Below are positions 8,229 to 16,915 of a stretch of DNA of 64,000 nt, piece after piece. The translations under genes were made by a program, and so were the position numbers. This DNA comes from JAJZQZ01 sp963790415 (GTDB lineage: Bacteria; Actinomycetota; Thermoleophilia; RBG-16-64-13). Under the pieces are notes generated by a model that had not been told where the DNA came from, did no database searches, and was given only the letters and a program-made list of their open reading frames with translations. The stretch covers positions 1,054,001 through 1,118,000 of the forward strand of contig CAWBOK010000003.1 of NCBI GenBank assembly GCA_963790415.1, written 5' to 3'. Position 1 is the stretch's first letter, and every line of letters begins with the position of its first letter.

Positions 8229-9601
8229 GCGTCGAGACCGTCGAGACCTGCGGGGCGGAGAGTTGCACGCCCTCCTATCTCCTTCCGGAGACTATGCCCT
8301 ACCCCTTCTGCCCGGGCTGCGGTCACATCAAGATCGCCGGCTTCATCGACCAGGGGTTGCAGGCGCTGGGTCTGCCCCCTGAGCGGGTGGTGGTCGTCAC
8401 CGACATCGGCTGCGTGGGCCTGACCGACAAGCATTTCGGCACCAACGCCTTCCACGGGCTGCACGGGCGCTCCATCACCTACGCCACCGGCATCAAGTTG
8501 GCCGACCCCGACCTCAAGGTCATCGTGATCATGGGCGACGGCGGCACGGGGATCGGCGGCGGACATCTGCTGGCTGCGGCGCGGCGCAACATCGGCCTGA
8601 CGGTCATCGTGGCCAACAACTTCAACTACGGCATGACCGGGGGACAGCATTCGGCGACCACGCCGACCGGGGCCATCACCTCCACCACCTTCAAGGGCAA
8701 CCTGGAGATGCCGCTGGACCTCATGGGCACCCTTCTGCCCACGAAGCCCGGCTTCCTGGCCCGCACCAGTGTGTTCGCCGACGATGCGGTGCAACTGGTC
8801 ACGCAGGCCATCGGCTCCGACGGGTTCAGCCTCATCGACATCTGGGACCTCTGCGTGGCCTACTACGCCGGTCAGAACCCGATCTCGCGCGACAGCATCG
8901 GTCAGATGATGGAAGACCTCGAGATGCCCGCCGGCATCCATCACCAGGGCACGCGGCCCGAGTTCGCGCGGGCGTGGCGGGAGCTCTATCACCCCGACGA
9001 AGTGGCCGACGAGGAAGGCATGTGCCTGTTGCCTCCCGACGACGGATTGGCGGCGGTGGCGACCAGCGACCTCACCAAGCGCACGGGCATCCTGATCGCC
9101 GGCTCGGCCGGGCAGAAGATCCGCTCCATCGCGACGCTGCTGGGGGCCGGCGGGATCCTGTCGGGGCTGCACGCCACCCAAAAAGACGACTATCCCATCA
9201 CGGTGCGCACCGGGCACTCCGCGGCGGAAGTGATCGTGTCGCCCGATCCCATCGTCTACACGGGCATCGAGGTGCCCGATATCGTGCTGATCCTCTCGGT
9301 TGACGGCCTTATCCATGTGAAGAAGCAGCTTCCCACGTACCCGCCGGAGACCCACGTCTACATCGACTCCGCGCTCGGTGAGATCGACACTCCGGCCCAG
9401 GTCATCCGTCTGCCTCTCGCCGAGGCTGCCAAGACGGTGCACCGTCTGGCGATCGGCGCGGTGGGCCTGGGCGCCATCCTGTCCACCGAAGGACTCTACC
9501 CACGGGACGCGTTCGAGACCGCGGCCAGGCGCCTACAGAAAGCCAAGGTGGCCGACACTAACGTCGCCGGGTTCGCCGCGGGGTTCGGCTTGGCGGGATA
9601 G
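8225..9601 (+). CDS. 2-oxoacid:ferredoxin oxidoreductase, fused beta (ThDP) and gamma subunits
   Basis: 458 residues. Residues ~15-285 are a beta subunit: PYPFCPGCGHIKI near the N-terminus, where Cys residues contribute an Fe-S ligand set, then the ThDP-Mg motif GDGGTGIGGGH with NNFNYGMTGGQ. Residues ~290-455 are a gamma (catalytic) domain: TGILIAGSAGQKIRSIATLLGAGG...TVRTGHSAAEVIVSPDPI. In most bacteria beta and gamma are separate chains, so this is a fusion. It overlaps the alpha gene and is followed after 1 bp by a TTG-started transporter gene, implying tight co-expression. Confidence 0.85.
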   Translation: MSVETVETCGAESCTPSYLLPETMPYPFCPGCGHIKIAGFIDQGLQALGLPPERVVVVTDIGCVGLTDKHFGTNAFHGLHGRSITYATGIKLADPDLKVIVIMGDGGTGIGGGHLLAAARRNIGLTVIVANNFNYGMTGGQHSATTPTGAITSTTFKGNLEMPLDLMGTLLPTKPGFLARTSVFADDAVQLVTQAIGSDGFSLIDIWDLCVAYYAGQNPISRDSIGQMMEDLEMPAGIHHQGTRPEFARAWRELYHPDEVADEEGMCLLPPDDGLAAVATSDLTKRTGILIAGSAGQKIRSIATLLGAGGILSGLHATQKDDYPITVRTGHSAAEVIVSPDPIVYTGIEVPDIVLILSVDGLIHVKKQLPTYPPETHVYIDSALGEIDTPAQVIRLPLAEAAKTVHRLAIGAVGLGAILSTEGLYPRDAFETAARRLQKAKVADTNVAGFAAGFGLAG

Positions 9602-9602
9602 G

Positions 9603-10574
9603 TTGGGTATCCTCTTCGCCGTCCTTTCGGCCCTCGGCTACGGCGCCAGCATGTTCTTCACCCAGATGGGCCTCAAGTCGGGTAAGACCCCCGTCCTGCG
9701 GGGGATGATGGTCGGCCTGCTGGCCGCCAACGTGGCGCTCTGGTGCGCCTTGCTGGTGTCGCTGCTTGTTCGCCCGGTGACATTCGCGTGGGACGGGGTG
9801 GTCTTCTTCATCGCCGCCGGGTTGATGGCGCCCCTTCTGGGGCGCACGGCCAACTTCATGTCGATCCAGCGTCTGGGGGCCTCGCGCGGCGGGTCACTGG
9901 TTCTGAGCGAGAATCTGTTCGCAGCGCCATTGGCGTTTCTGTTCTTCGGGCAAACCCTCTCGTTGCTCACGGTGGCCGGCATCGTGGTCATCGTGGTGGG
10001 CATGGTCCTCTTCATCAACGAGATCCGTCGCACGGTGCCCGTCGTCCCCGTGCCCGTGGAGGGGGAATGTGCCCCGATGGAGGAAGATGCCCCGGCGCCG
10101 GCTCATGTCGGGTCGCGGAGACTCTCGCGGGCGGGAACCGGGGTGGTGTTGGGATTGGCCGCCGGCCTGTTCTTCGCGTCGGCCAACCTGTTCCGGCAGG
10201 CGGGGGTCGATGCGATCCCTTCCGCGCTCCTGGGATCGGCGATCGGCACGGCCGCGGCGTTACTTGTGACGGGTCTCGCGGTCGTTCGCGCGCGCCAGGT
10301 GCGTACGTGCCTGCAGATGCCGCGTCACGACGCGCTCCATTTTGGGGCCTCAGGGCTTACGTCGAGCATCGGTATGCTGGCGATCTTCTGGGCGCTCGAC
10401 AGCGGCAGCACCGTGGCCGCTGCAACGGCTATCAAGAACACAGCGCCACTGTTCACATTTGGGCTGGCTGCGATCTTCCTGTCCCAGTTCGAGCGGATCA
10501 CCATGCGTCTGGGGCTCCTTATCGCCCTGGTTGTGGCGGGCGCTGTGCTGACCACGCTGGGGCGGCTGGCCTAG
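9603..10574 (+). CDS. EamA/DMT-family transporter
   Basis: About 323 residues with some ten hydrophobic helices in two EamA repeats, separated by a hydrophilic loop (about residues 143-175) rich in Pro, Glu and Arg. Family members export or import small metabolites such as amino acids and organic acids. TTG 9603 was chosen because the membrane domain starts right there (LGILFAVLSALGYGAS), one base after the stop of the beta-gamma gene. In-frame sequence upstream is a shadow of that gene. Co-transcription with the oxidoreductase suggests transport of its substrate or product (inference). Confidence 0.8.
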   Translation: MGILFAVLSALGYGASMFFTQMGLKSGKTPVLRGMMVGLLAANVALWCALLVSLLVRPVTFAWDGVVFFIAAGLMAPLLGRTANFMSIQRLGASRGGSLVLSENLFAAPLAFLFFGQTLSLLTVAGIVVIVVGMVLFINEIRRTVPVVPVPVEGECAPMEEDAPAPAHVGSRRLSRAGTGVVLGLAAGLFFASANLFRQAGVDAIPSALLGSAIGTAAALLVTGLAVVRARQVRTCLQMPRHDALHFGASGLTSSIGMLAIFWALDSGSTVAAATAIKNTAPLFTFGLAAIFLSQFERITMRLGLLIALVVAGAVLTTLGRLA

Positions 10575-10575
10575 C

Positions 10576-11859
10576 CTACCCCGCGGAACCGCCGTACACG
10601 TTCTCCAGCCCGGCGTCGGCCACCCGCTGCCGGATGACCGCCACGTCGGTGGTGTAGAGCCCCTTCTCCTGCATGCGCTTGAAGTAGGTGGCGCCCGAGA
10701 AGGTGAGCTTCGGCGAGAGGTCGTCGCCCTGCAGAAGTTCGCCCGCCGCGGCGATGATGTCGCCGGTGGCCAGGGTGGAGGGCACCACCAGGAGTTCCGC
10801 CCCGGCGGCCTTGCGGGTGGCGTTGAGCCCCGCAAGTGAGCCGCTCACCAGTGCTTCGGTGTGGCCCACCAAGGGTCCCGTCTTCTCACCGCCGCAGAAG
10901 AGGTTGTCGAGGCCTTCGACCTGCAGCGCGTCGCTGCGCGGAGACATGGCCAGGTAGCGGATCGAGTTGCCCACGCCGCCCGAGTACGGATCTTCGAAGC
11001 GCGCCTTCTCCAAGCCGGCGATGGTCCGCAGCTGGTCGAGCGGGAAGTACGGGGTCATGAGTTTCACGTGACCGGTGTCGAGAAGGATGACGTTGTCCGC
11101 GAATTCGGGCAGTGCGTATTGCTGGCAGGCCTTGGTGCCCAGCATCTTCATCTTGCCGCCCTTCAGCGCCTCGGGCAGCGGCACCACTGCCGCTCCCGTC
11201 GCCCTGAGCTGCTCCTGGATGGCGGGCGACACGGAGTCGAAGTGCAGTTTGCACGAGCCGCTCATCACGCCCACGGCCCCGTCTTGCTTGGTGGCGCGCC
11301 GCTCGGCGATGCCGGCCTTGTCGGCCACGCTCACCCTGCCGCCGAACGTCGGGCAGCGCATGACGCAACACGCGCAGCCGTTGCCGTACTTGGTGCAGTT
11401 GTTCTGCGGACCGAACGAGCCCGTGGTCTCTACGAACACGTCGCCCTCGACCTGTTCGTCATCGTCCAGGACGACCGCTGCCAGGGCGTCGCCGCTTCTC
11501 ACGACGTTCTTGGCACGTGACTGCGTGCGCACCGTGATGCCCTTGCTCAAGAGCAGCTCTTTGATCGCGGGCTCGATGATGGAGACGTCGTAGAGGTCGG
11601 CATGTTGGTGGCCGGGAAAGGTCACGTTGCGGTGGCGAAGATTGGCCCCGATCCCCTGCCAGAGATCGCCCATACCCATGGCGATATGTTCTTCCGCGGC
11701 CGTGAAGCGACCGTTGTTGCGCATGATGCCGCCGACCAGTCCGGTGCCGAGGATCATGTCGGTGCGCTCCAGTACGACGACCTCCGCACCCTGCATGCGC
11801 GCCGCCAGAGCCGCACCCGTTCCCGCCCATCCGCCGCCGATGACCACCACTCGTGCCAT
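10576..11859 (-). CDS. FAD-dependent oxidoreductase with Cys-rich insertion (GidA/TrmFO-like fold)
   Basis: 427 residues. The N-terminus has the dinucleotide fold VVVIGGGWAGTGAALAARMQGAEVVVLER, and the later GGxxxG stretch LFCGGEKTGPLVGHTEALVSGSLAG resembles the FAD-closing motif of MnmG/TrmFO-like proteins. A striking cluster NCTKYGNGCACCVMRCPTFGGR holds five cysteines within about 18 residues, suggesting a redox disulphide or Fe-S site. ATG 11859 has GAGGAGGGG just upstream. It shares a transcript with the ThDP enzyme gene 16 bp upstream. A tRNA-modifying role is unlikely given that context; a redox partner for the ThDP enzyme is a guess. Confidence 0.65.
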   Translation of the reverse strand: MARVVVIGGGWAGTGAALAARMQGAEVVVLERTDMILGTGLVGGIMRNNGRFTAAEEHIAMGMGDLWQGIGANLRHRNVTFPGHQHADLYDVSIIEPAIKELLLSKGITVRTQSRAKNVVRSGDALAAVVLDDDEQVEGDVFVETTGSFGPQNNCTKYGNGCACCVMRCPTFGGRVSVADKAGIAERRATKQDGAVGVMSGSCKLHFDSVSPAIQEQLRATGAAVVPLPEALKGGKMKMLGTKACQQYALPEFADNVILLDTGHVKLMTPYFPLDQLRTIAGLEKARFEDPYSGGVGNSIRYLAMSPRSDALQVEGLDNLFCGGEKTGPLVGHTEALVSGSLAGLNATRKAAGAELLVVPSTLATGDIIAAAGELLQGDDLSPKLTFSGATYFKRMQEKGLYTTDVAVIRQRVADAGLENVYGGSAG

Positions 11860-11875
11860 GTCCGTCCCCCTCCTC

Positions 11876-13600
11876 TTACGTTTCCGCGCGCGCGGCAGCC
11901 CGTCGCTTCGCTTTCGATCTCCAGTTCTGTACCTGTGGCAGGTCCTTCTCCTCCGACTCGGAAGGCACGTCGATGAGGGTCGGCCTGCCCGAGGTGATGG
12001 CCGCTTCGAGCGTGTCCTCCAGGTCGGCCGCCCGGTCCACGCGCACACCCTGCATCCCGAAGGCTCGGGCCACGGCGGCGTGGTCGATCGTGGAGAAGTC
12101 CACCCCGAAGTACTCCCCGTCGCCCTGGAGGCTCTGTATGGCTTTGATCCATCCGAAGCACGAGTTGTTGAAGTTGACGATGACCACCGGCAGGTTCAGC
12201 CGGGCCAGGGTCTCGAGTTCGCCGGCCGACATGGCGAAGCTGCCGTCTCCCGACAGGCCGACGACCACCTTGCCCGGACGGGCGAACGTGGCGCCGATGG
12301 TCGCCGGGATGGCATAACCCAGACCGCCGTAGGCACGGGGGATGATCACTTGTCGCCCCGAACGGTTGACGTCGTAGTAGGCGCAGATGTACGGAGTGGG
12401 CGTGCCGGCGTCGGCCACGACCACTGCGTCGTCGGGAAGCACGCGGCTGAGCGCCGCCATGATGCGATGAGGTTTCATGGGCATCTGGTCGGAGGCCATC
12501 TTGTCCGCGGCATCCGCCCACCAGGCGGCGCGGAACCCTGCGATCCTTTCCGCCGCTTCCGGACGTGGGGCGGGCGCCATCGGTTTGGTCAAGGCGACCA
12601 GGTCGGCCAGGATCAGCTGGGCGTCCCCTACCAGTCCCACCGCGGTGGCGTAGTTGTTGCCGATGAGCTGCGGGTCGATGTCCAGATGTATGACGATCGG
12701 CGCATGCCTCGGATCGGGCAGGGTCCACCGTATGGTGGTGACCGAGCCCGTCTTGCAGCCGATGTAGAAGATCAAGTCCGCGCCTGCCACCAGTTCGTTG
12801 GCGTATTCCCTGTACCCGTTGTCACCCACGACCCCGATGGCCAGTGGATGATTCTCGGGTATGGCTCCTTTACCTGTGATCGTGGTGCCCACGGGTATGG
12901 AGAGCAGCTCGGCCAGCTGCACCAGCTGCTCCGAAGCGCGTGCGTTGGTGACGCCGCCACCCGCGACGATCACCGGCCGCCGGGCAGCCATCAGCAGGTC
13001 GATCGCCTTCTCGAGCTCCGGTCGCTCGGCCCGCTGGCGATACGACGGGTATGCCGTGCAGGTGGCATCGGCGTAGAGATCGGCGTCGTCTCGCGGCACC
13101 TCCGCGTTCAGGACCTCCTGGGGGAACGCGATATGCACTGCTCCGGGACGTCCGGTGGTCGCTACGCGGAAGGCCCGGCGCATGGTGCCGGGTATCTTGT
13201 CGTAGCGCTTGATGAAGTGACTCCACTTGGTGATGCTCTGATAGAGCACGTGATGATCGAGTTCGGTGATTGTCCCCTTGCCTTCCGAGGCCAGGTCGAT
13301 GCCCGAAGTCAGCGCGATGATGGGCACCGAGGAGGCATTGGCTTCGGCGACACCTGGCACCGCGTAGAGTGCGCCCGCACCGGAGGGGCACTCGCAGACG
13401 CCGGGCTTGAACGTCAGCCGGGCGTACGCGTCGGCGGCGAAGGAAGCCGAGCGTTCGTCACGGCAGAGGATGTGGGTGATCTCGTCGCGATGATCTGAGA
13501 GCGATTGGTACAGCTGCACGCTGGTATCGCCGGACACGCCGAAGATGTGCCGTACGTCGTACCGGAGCAGCATCTCCACGATGATGTCGCTGCCGCGCAC
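11876..13600 (-). CDS. ThDP-dependent enzyme of the acetolactate synthase / pyruvate oxidase family
   Basis: 574 residues in the standard three domains: pyrimidine domain with the catalytic Glu in LCRDERSASFAADAYAR (about residue 50), central domain (AIDLLMAARRPVIVAGGGVTNARA), and ThDP domain with GDGSF ... NFNN. GTG 13600 was chosen because GGAGGG lies just before it and homology begins MRGSDIIVEMLLRYDVRHIFG; sequence further upstream contains the promoter. Possible activities are 2-oxoacid decarboxylation, C-C lyase or ligase. It faces the Opp importer across a shared regulatory region whose operators match those of the TrmB and esterase promoters. Confidence 0.8.
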   Translation of the reverse strand: MRGSDIIVEMLLRYDVRHIFGVSGDTSVQLYQSLSDHRDEITHILCRDERSASFAADAYARLTFKPGVCECPSGAGALYAVPGVAEANASSVPIIALTSGIDLASEGKGTITELDHHVLYQSITKWSHFIKRYDKIPGTMRRAFRVATTGRPGAVHIAFPQEVLNAEVPRDDADLYADATCTAYPSYRQRAERPELEKAIDLLMAARRPVIVAGGGVTNARASEQLVQLAELLSIPVGTTITGKGAIPENHPLAIGVVGDNGYREYANELVAGADLIFYIGCKTGSVTTIRWTLPDPRHAPIVIHLDIDPQLIGNNYATAVGLVGDAQLILADLVALTKPMAPAPRPEAAERIAGFRAAWWADAADKMASDQMPMKPHRIMAALSRVLPDDAVVVADAGTPTPYICAYYDVNRSGRQVIIPRAYGGLGYAIPATIGATFARPGKVVVGLSGDGSFAMSAGELETLARLNLPVVIVNFNNSCFGWIKAIQSLQGDGEYFGVDFSTIDHAAVARAFGMQGVRVDRAADLEDTLEAAITSGRPTLIDVPSESEEKDLPQVQNWRSKAKRRAAARAET

Positions 13601-13648
13601 TGACCCTCCCCCTAGCCAAGAACCGACCGTTACCCCTGCGGTAGTGGT

Positions 13649-13696
13649 CCCTACTGTAGTAGTTATTAACATACTCGCTCGCGCATCCGCAGTCAA
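13649..13696 (-). promoter_or_regulatory. Promoter and operator of the ThDP enzyme operon
   Basis: On the minus strand, TTGACT (13691-13696) and TATGTT (13668-13673) are 17 bp apart. The operator ACTACTACAGTAGGG (13649-13663) begins about 4 bp after the -10, covering the likely transcription start. The stretch from -10 through operator closely parallels the carboxylesterase promoter at 21.5 kb, where TAGTGTTACTAACTACTGCG is read in the same arrangement. Confidence 0.7.
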
Positions 13697-13789
13697 GCGA
13701 ATTGTCGGTCAAGCCTGGCGGGCAAAAGGCTGTGGTGCTATAAGATAAAGGCAGCGAACACCAGTCCGACGACCGGAGCACGATGGGCC

Positions 13790-13818
13790 TTGCGCCTTCG
13801 TAACTACCATGGTAGGGT
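13790..13818 (+). promoter_or_regulatory. Promoter and operator of the Opp importer operon
   Basis: TTGCGC (13790-13795) and TAGGGT (13813-13818) with 17-bp spacing. The palindrome ACTACCATGGTAGGG (13803-13817), with a perfect 12-bp core CTACCATGGTAG, overlaps the -10, as at the TrmB operon promoter. A second AT-rich hexamer TATAAG near 13740 could be an alternative upstream -10. Confidence 0.6.
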
Positions 13819-13932
13819 TCACTTCTGTAGTGGTTATGTCCCGCTCCGGGGGGTGAGGGATGGAATGTCCGGCCACATCATGAGTGCATCGCTCGACTCC
13901 ATGCTCCGCTTCGTCCCAGACAGGAGGCTGAG

Positions 13933-14856
13933 TTGATCCGATACATCCTCTTCCGTTTGCTCAACGCGGCCATCATCGTCGTGGTCGTGTTCGTTCTCGT
14001 CTTTCTCTTGACCCACTGGGTGGCTAACCCCGTCGACCAACTCCTCCCCTTGACGGCCTCGGCCTCCGAGCGAGACGCCATGGCGGAGAAGCTCGGCCTC
14101 GACCAGCCGATCCTGGTTCAGCTGTACGACTACGTGGCAGCCGCCGTCCAGGGCGACTTCGGCACATCGTGGGACCAAGATCGCCCGGCCATAGACATCG
14201 TGCTCGAGCGGCTTCCCACCACCATGCAACTGGTGGCCGCCGCGTTCGGCATCGCCATGGTGTTCGGACTGCTCTTCGGGGTCCTCGCGGCGTTGTGGCC
14301 TCGAAGTTTCTTCGACAAGTTGATCTCGACCTCGTCGCTCGTGGGCATCTGTCTGCCGAACTTCTGGGTGGGCTTGATACTGATGATCGTCTTCTCGGTG
14401 AAGCTGGGTTGGTTTCCCACGTCGGGGGTGGGCACATGGAAGAACCTCGTATTGCCCGCGGTCACACTCGCCCTCCTTCCCCTTGGACGCATGGTCGAGA
14501 TCGTTAGGTCGGCGATGCTCGACCAGATGCGCGAGCAGTACGTGGTGACGGCCCGCGCGAAGGGCGTGTCGGAGTGGCTGGTCGTCGCCAAGCATGCCTT
14601 GAAGAACACGGGTGTCACCACCGTCACCATGGGCGGGTGGGAACTCGGCCGGATGATCGCCGGCTACACCGTGGTGGTCGAGGTGGTGTTCGCGTGGCCC
14701 GGCATGGGGCACCTCGTCTTCGAGTCCATCAAGCAGGGGGACTTCGCGTTGGTGCAGGCGCTGGCGCTGGTCATCGCCGTCCTGATCGGCTTGCTCAATC
14801 TCTTGGTGGACCTGTCGTATCCGCTGTTCGACCCTCGCATCAAGTACGGGTCGTGA
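13933..14856 (+). CDS. ABC transporter permease, OppB/DppB type
   Basis: 307 residues with about six membrane helices and the BPD-permease cytoplasmic loop (EIVRSAMLDQMREQYVVTARAKGVSEWLV), which contains the EAA-type coupling helix contacting the ATPases. N-terminal features (RYILFRLLNAAIIVVVVFVLVF) match OppB. A TTG start is preceded by AGGAGGCTGAG. It is the first gene of a five-gene importer operon and sits in the cytoplasmic membrane. Opp-type systems take up oligopeptides but also other solutes such as glycosides and nickel chelates; specificity rests with the binding protein at 18.1 kb. Confidence 0.9.
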   Translation: MIRYILFRLLNAAIIVVVVFVLVFLLTHWVANPVDQLLPLTASASERDAMAEKLGLDQPILVQLYDYVAAAVQGDFGTSWDQDRPAIDIVLERLPTTMQLVAAAFGIAMVFGLLFGVLAALWPRSFFDKLISTSSLVGICLPNFWVGLILMIVFSVKLGWFPTSGVGTWKNLVLPAVTLALLPLGRMVEIVRSAMLDQMREQYVVTARAKGVSEWLVVAKHALKNTGVTTVTMGGWELGRMIAGYTVVVEVVFAWPGMGHLVFESIKQGDFALVQALALVIAVLIGLLNLLVDLSYPLFDPRIKYGS

Positions 14857-14866
14857 GGGGGTAGAT

Positions 14867-15871
14867 GTGGACAAGGTGACTGCCGTCGGCGGCCAGGCCG
14901 CTCTGGAGGGGTACGCGATCCGGCCCAAGCGTCGTGCCGGAGTGTTCCGGTTCTTCAAGCACCTCGTGGGCGATCGCCTTGTCTTGGTCGCGTCCATCTT
15001 CTTCTTGCTCGTCGTCCTGGCCGCCGTCTTGGCCCCGCTCGTGGCGCCCGGCTACAACCAGGGTGAACTGAGTCAGCGGCTTCTCCCGCCCGCGTGGGCC
15101 GACGGCGGCTCGAGCGAGCATCTGTTCGGTACCGACGAGCAGGGCCGGGATGTGCTCGAGCGCATGATGTGGGGGGGGCAGGTCAGTCTCCGGGTAGGCT
15201 TCATCGTCACCATCGTGGCGGGCGCTATCGGTATCGCGCTCGGGCTGATCGCGGGTCTTCTTGGCGGGACCGCGGACTCCCTGATCATGCGGGCGGTGGA
15301 CGTCATGTTCTCGATGCCCGGCCTGTTGATCGCCTTGGTGTTCGTCTTGGTCCTTGGTCCCGGCGAACGCAACCTGATCATCGCCCTCGCAATCAATGCG
15401 TGGATGGTGTTCACGCGACTCGTCAGGGGGCTGGTGCTTGCCATGCGCGACGGTCCGATGGTGGAAGCCGCCAATGCGGTCGGCGTTCCACAGAGTCGCA
15501 TCATGTGGCGGCATGTCCTGCCCAACATCCTCGGCCTCGTGGTCACGATCTCGATACTCGAAGTCGCGCGCATCATGCTCGCCGAAGCCGTGATGAGCTT
15601 CCTGGGCTACGGTATCCAGCCCCCGGCGGTGTCCTGGGGCTCGATGATCGGGTCGGGACGGAACTACGTCAGCAACGACCCCTGGCTGGTCATCCTTCCG
15701 GGCTTGGCGCTTGCGCTGACCGTCCTTTCGTTGAACGTGATCGCGAACTGGTTGCGCACCGAGATGGACCCGTTGCAGCAGAAGTTCGACACCAAGTTGG
15801 AGTCGACCAGCGACCTCGTGTTCGACGCGGATGATGTCGGGCTGCAGATGATCGACAACTCGCCGGCTTAG
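14867..15871 (+). CDS. ABC transporter permease, OppC/DppC type
   Basis: 334 residues, with the OppC N-terminal domain (FFKHLVGDRLVLVASIFFLLVVLAAVLAP) and the BPD loop MREDGPMVEAANAVGVPQSRIMWRHVLPN-like region at about residues 200-225. The signature LFGTDEQGRDVLERMMWGGQVSLRVG near residue 90 is diagnostic of OppC/DppC. GTG 14867 follows AGGGGGTAGAT. It pairs with the OppB-type protein to form the channel. The C-terminus extends ~35 residues beyond the last helix with an acidic tail. Confidence 0.9.
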   Translation: MDKVTAVGGQAALEGYAIRPKRRAGVFRFFKHLVGDRLVLVASIFFLLVVLAAVLAPLVAPGYNQGELSQRLLPPAWADGGSSEHLFGTDEQGRDVLERMMWGGQVSLRVGFIVTIVAGAIGIALGLIAGLLGGTADSLIMRAVDVMFSMPGLLIALVFVLVLGPGERNLIIALAINAWMVFTRLVRGLVLAMRDGPMVEAANAVGVPQSRIMWRHVLPNILGLVVTISILEVARIMLAEAVMSFLGYGIQPPAVSWGSMIGSGRNYVSNDPWLVILPGLALALTVLSLNVIANWLRTEMDPLQQKFDTKLESTSDLVFDADDVGLQMIDNSPA

Positions 15872-15883
15872 GAGGCCAACGAC

Positions 15884-16912
15884 TTGACGGGTACTGCCCA
15901 GACCTCGCAGACGGTCGAGCCACACGCTCCGACCGAGGATCAGGTTCTGCTGTCGATACGGAACCTCAGAACGTATTTTCGCTCGGACAAGGGCACGGTG
16001 CGCGCGGTCGACAACGTGAGTTACCGCGTGGACAAGGGTGAGATCCTCGCCGTCGTGGGCGAGTCGGGCAGCGGCAAGAGCGTGACTGCGCTGTCGATCA
16101 TGCGCCTGGTGCAGTCCCCCCCCGGATACCATGCGGGGGGGGAGATCCTGTTTCGCGGCGAGGACCTCGTCAAGAAGTCGAAGAACGAGATGCGGGCGAT
16201 CCGCGGGCGCGACATCGGCATGATCTTCCAGGACCCGATGAGTTCGTTGAACCCGGCGTACACGGTGGGTGATCAGATTGCCGAGGGTCTCCGCATCCAC
16301 GAGAAGATAAGCAAGAACGATGCGCGCGACCGCGTCCTGGAGATGCTGGAGTTGGTGAGGATCCCGGCTGCCAAGCGGCGTCTCGACGACTACCCCTTCC
16401 AGCTTTCGGGCGGCCTGCGACAGAGAGTGATGATCGCCATCGCGCTCATCTGCAATCCGGCGTTGTTGATCGCCGACGAGCCGACGACCGCCCTCGATGT
16501 GACGATACAAGCGCAGATCCTGCAGTTGATGGTTCGCCTGCGCGACGAAACGGGCAGCGCGATCATCCTCATCACGCACGATCTCGGCGTGGTCGCTGAG
16601 ACGGCCGAGCGGGTCGTCGTCATGTATGCCGGTCGCGAGATGGAAGTCGCACCTGTCGAGAAGCTGTTTGCCGACCCCGCGCACCCCTACACGATAGGTC
16701 TGCTCAATTCGATGCCGCGTCTGGATGGCACCTCGAAGCGGCTGACGGTGATCCCCGGCAACATACCCAGCCTGTCGAACCTGCCTACCGGTTGCCGCTT
16801 CTGGCCTCGGTGCACGTTCAAGGTGGAGCGTTGCATGGCCGAAGAACCTGAACTCGAGCGCCTCGCCGATGGACGGTGGGCACGGTGCTGGAAACCACAG
16901 TCGAGAGGATGA
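15884..16912 (+). CDS. ABC transporter ATP-binding protein, OppD/DppD type
   Basis: 342 residues: Walker A GESGSGKS (about residue 62), Q-loop IFQDPMSSLNP, signature LSGGLRQRV, Walker B LLIADEPTTALD and a His switch ITHDLG. The C-terminal oligopeptide-transporter extension has the Cys-containing motif GCRFWPRCTFKVERC, which in relatives binds an Fe-S cluster. The signature has Leu where most OppD proteins have Met. TTG 15884 follows GGAGG. It hydrolyses ATP together with the OppF-type protein encoded 3 bp downstream. Confidence 0.9.
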   Translation: MTGTAQTSQTVEPHAPTEDQVLLSIRNLRTYFRSDKGTVRAVDNVSYRVDKGEILAVVGESGSGKSVTALSIMRLVQSPPGYHAGGEILFRGEDLVKKSKNEMRAIRGRDIGMIFQDPMSSLNPAYTVGDQIAEGLRIHEKISKNDARDRVLEMLELVRIPAAKRRLDDYPFQLSGGLRQRVMIAIALICNPALLIADEPTTALDVTIQAQILQLMVRLRDETGSAIILITHDLGVVAETAERVVVMYAGREMEVAPVEKLFADPAHPYTIGLLNSMPRLDGTSKRLTVIPGNIPSLSNLPTGCRFWPRCTFKVERCMAEEPELERLADGRWARCWKPQSRG

Positions 16913-16915
16913 GAC

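Larger units (their letters stand above)
13601..13932. other. 332-bp divergent regulatory region between the ThDP enzyme and Opp operons
   Basis: No gene is seen here. It holds a minus-strand promoter/operator (13649-13696), a plus-strand promoter/operator (13790-13818) and two degenerate half-copies of the palindrome: ACTACCGCAG on the minus strand near 13637-13646, and ACTACAGAAGT on the minus strand near 13821-13831. The latter two resemble secondary sites spaced about two helical turns from the main ones. Confidence 0.6.
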
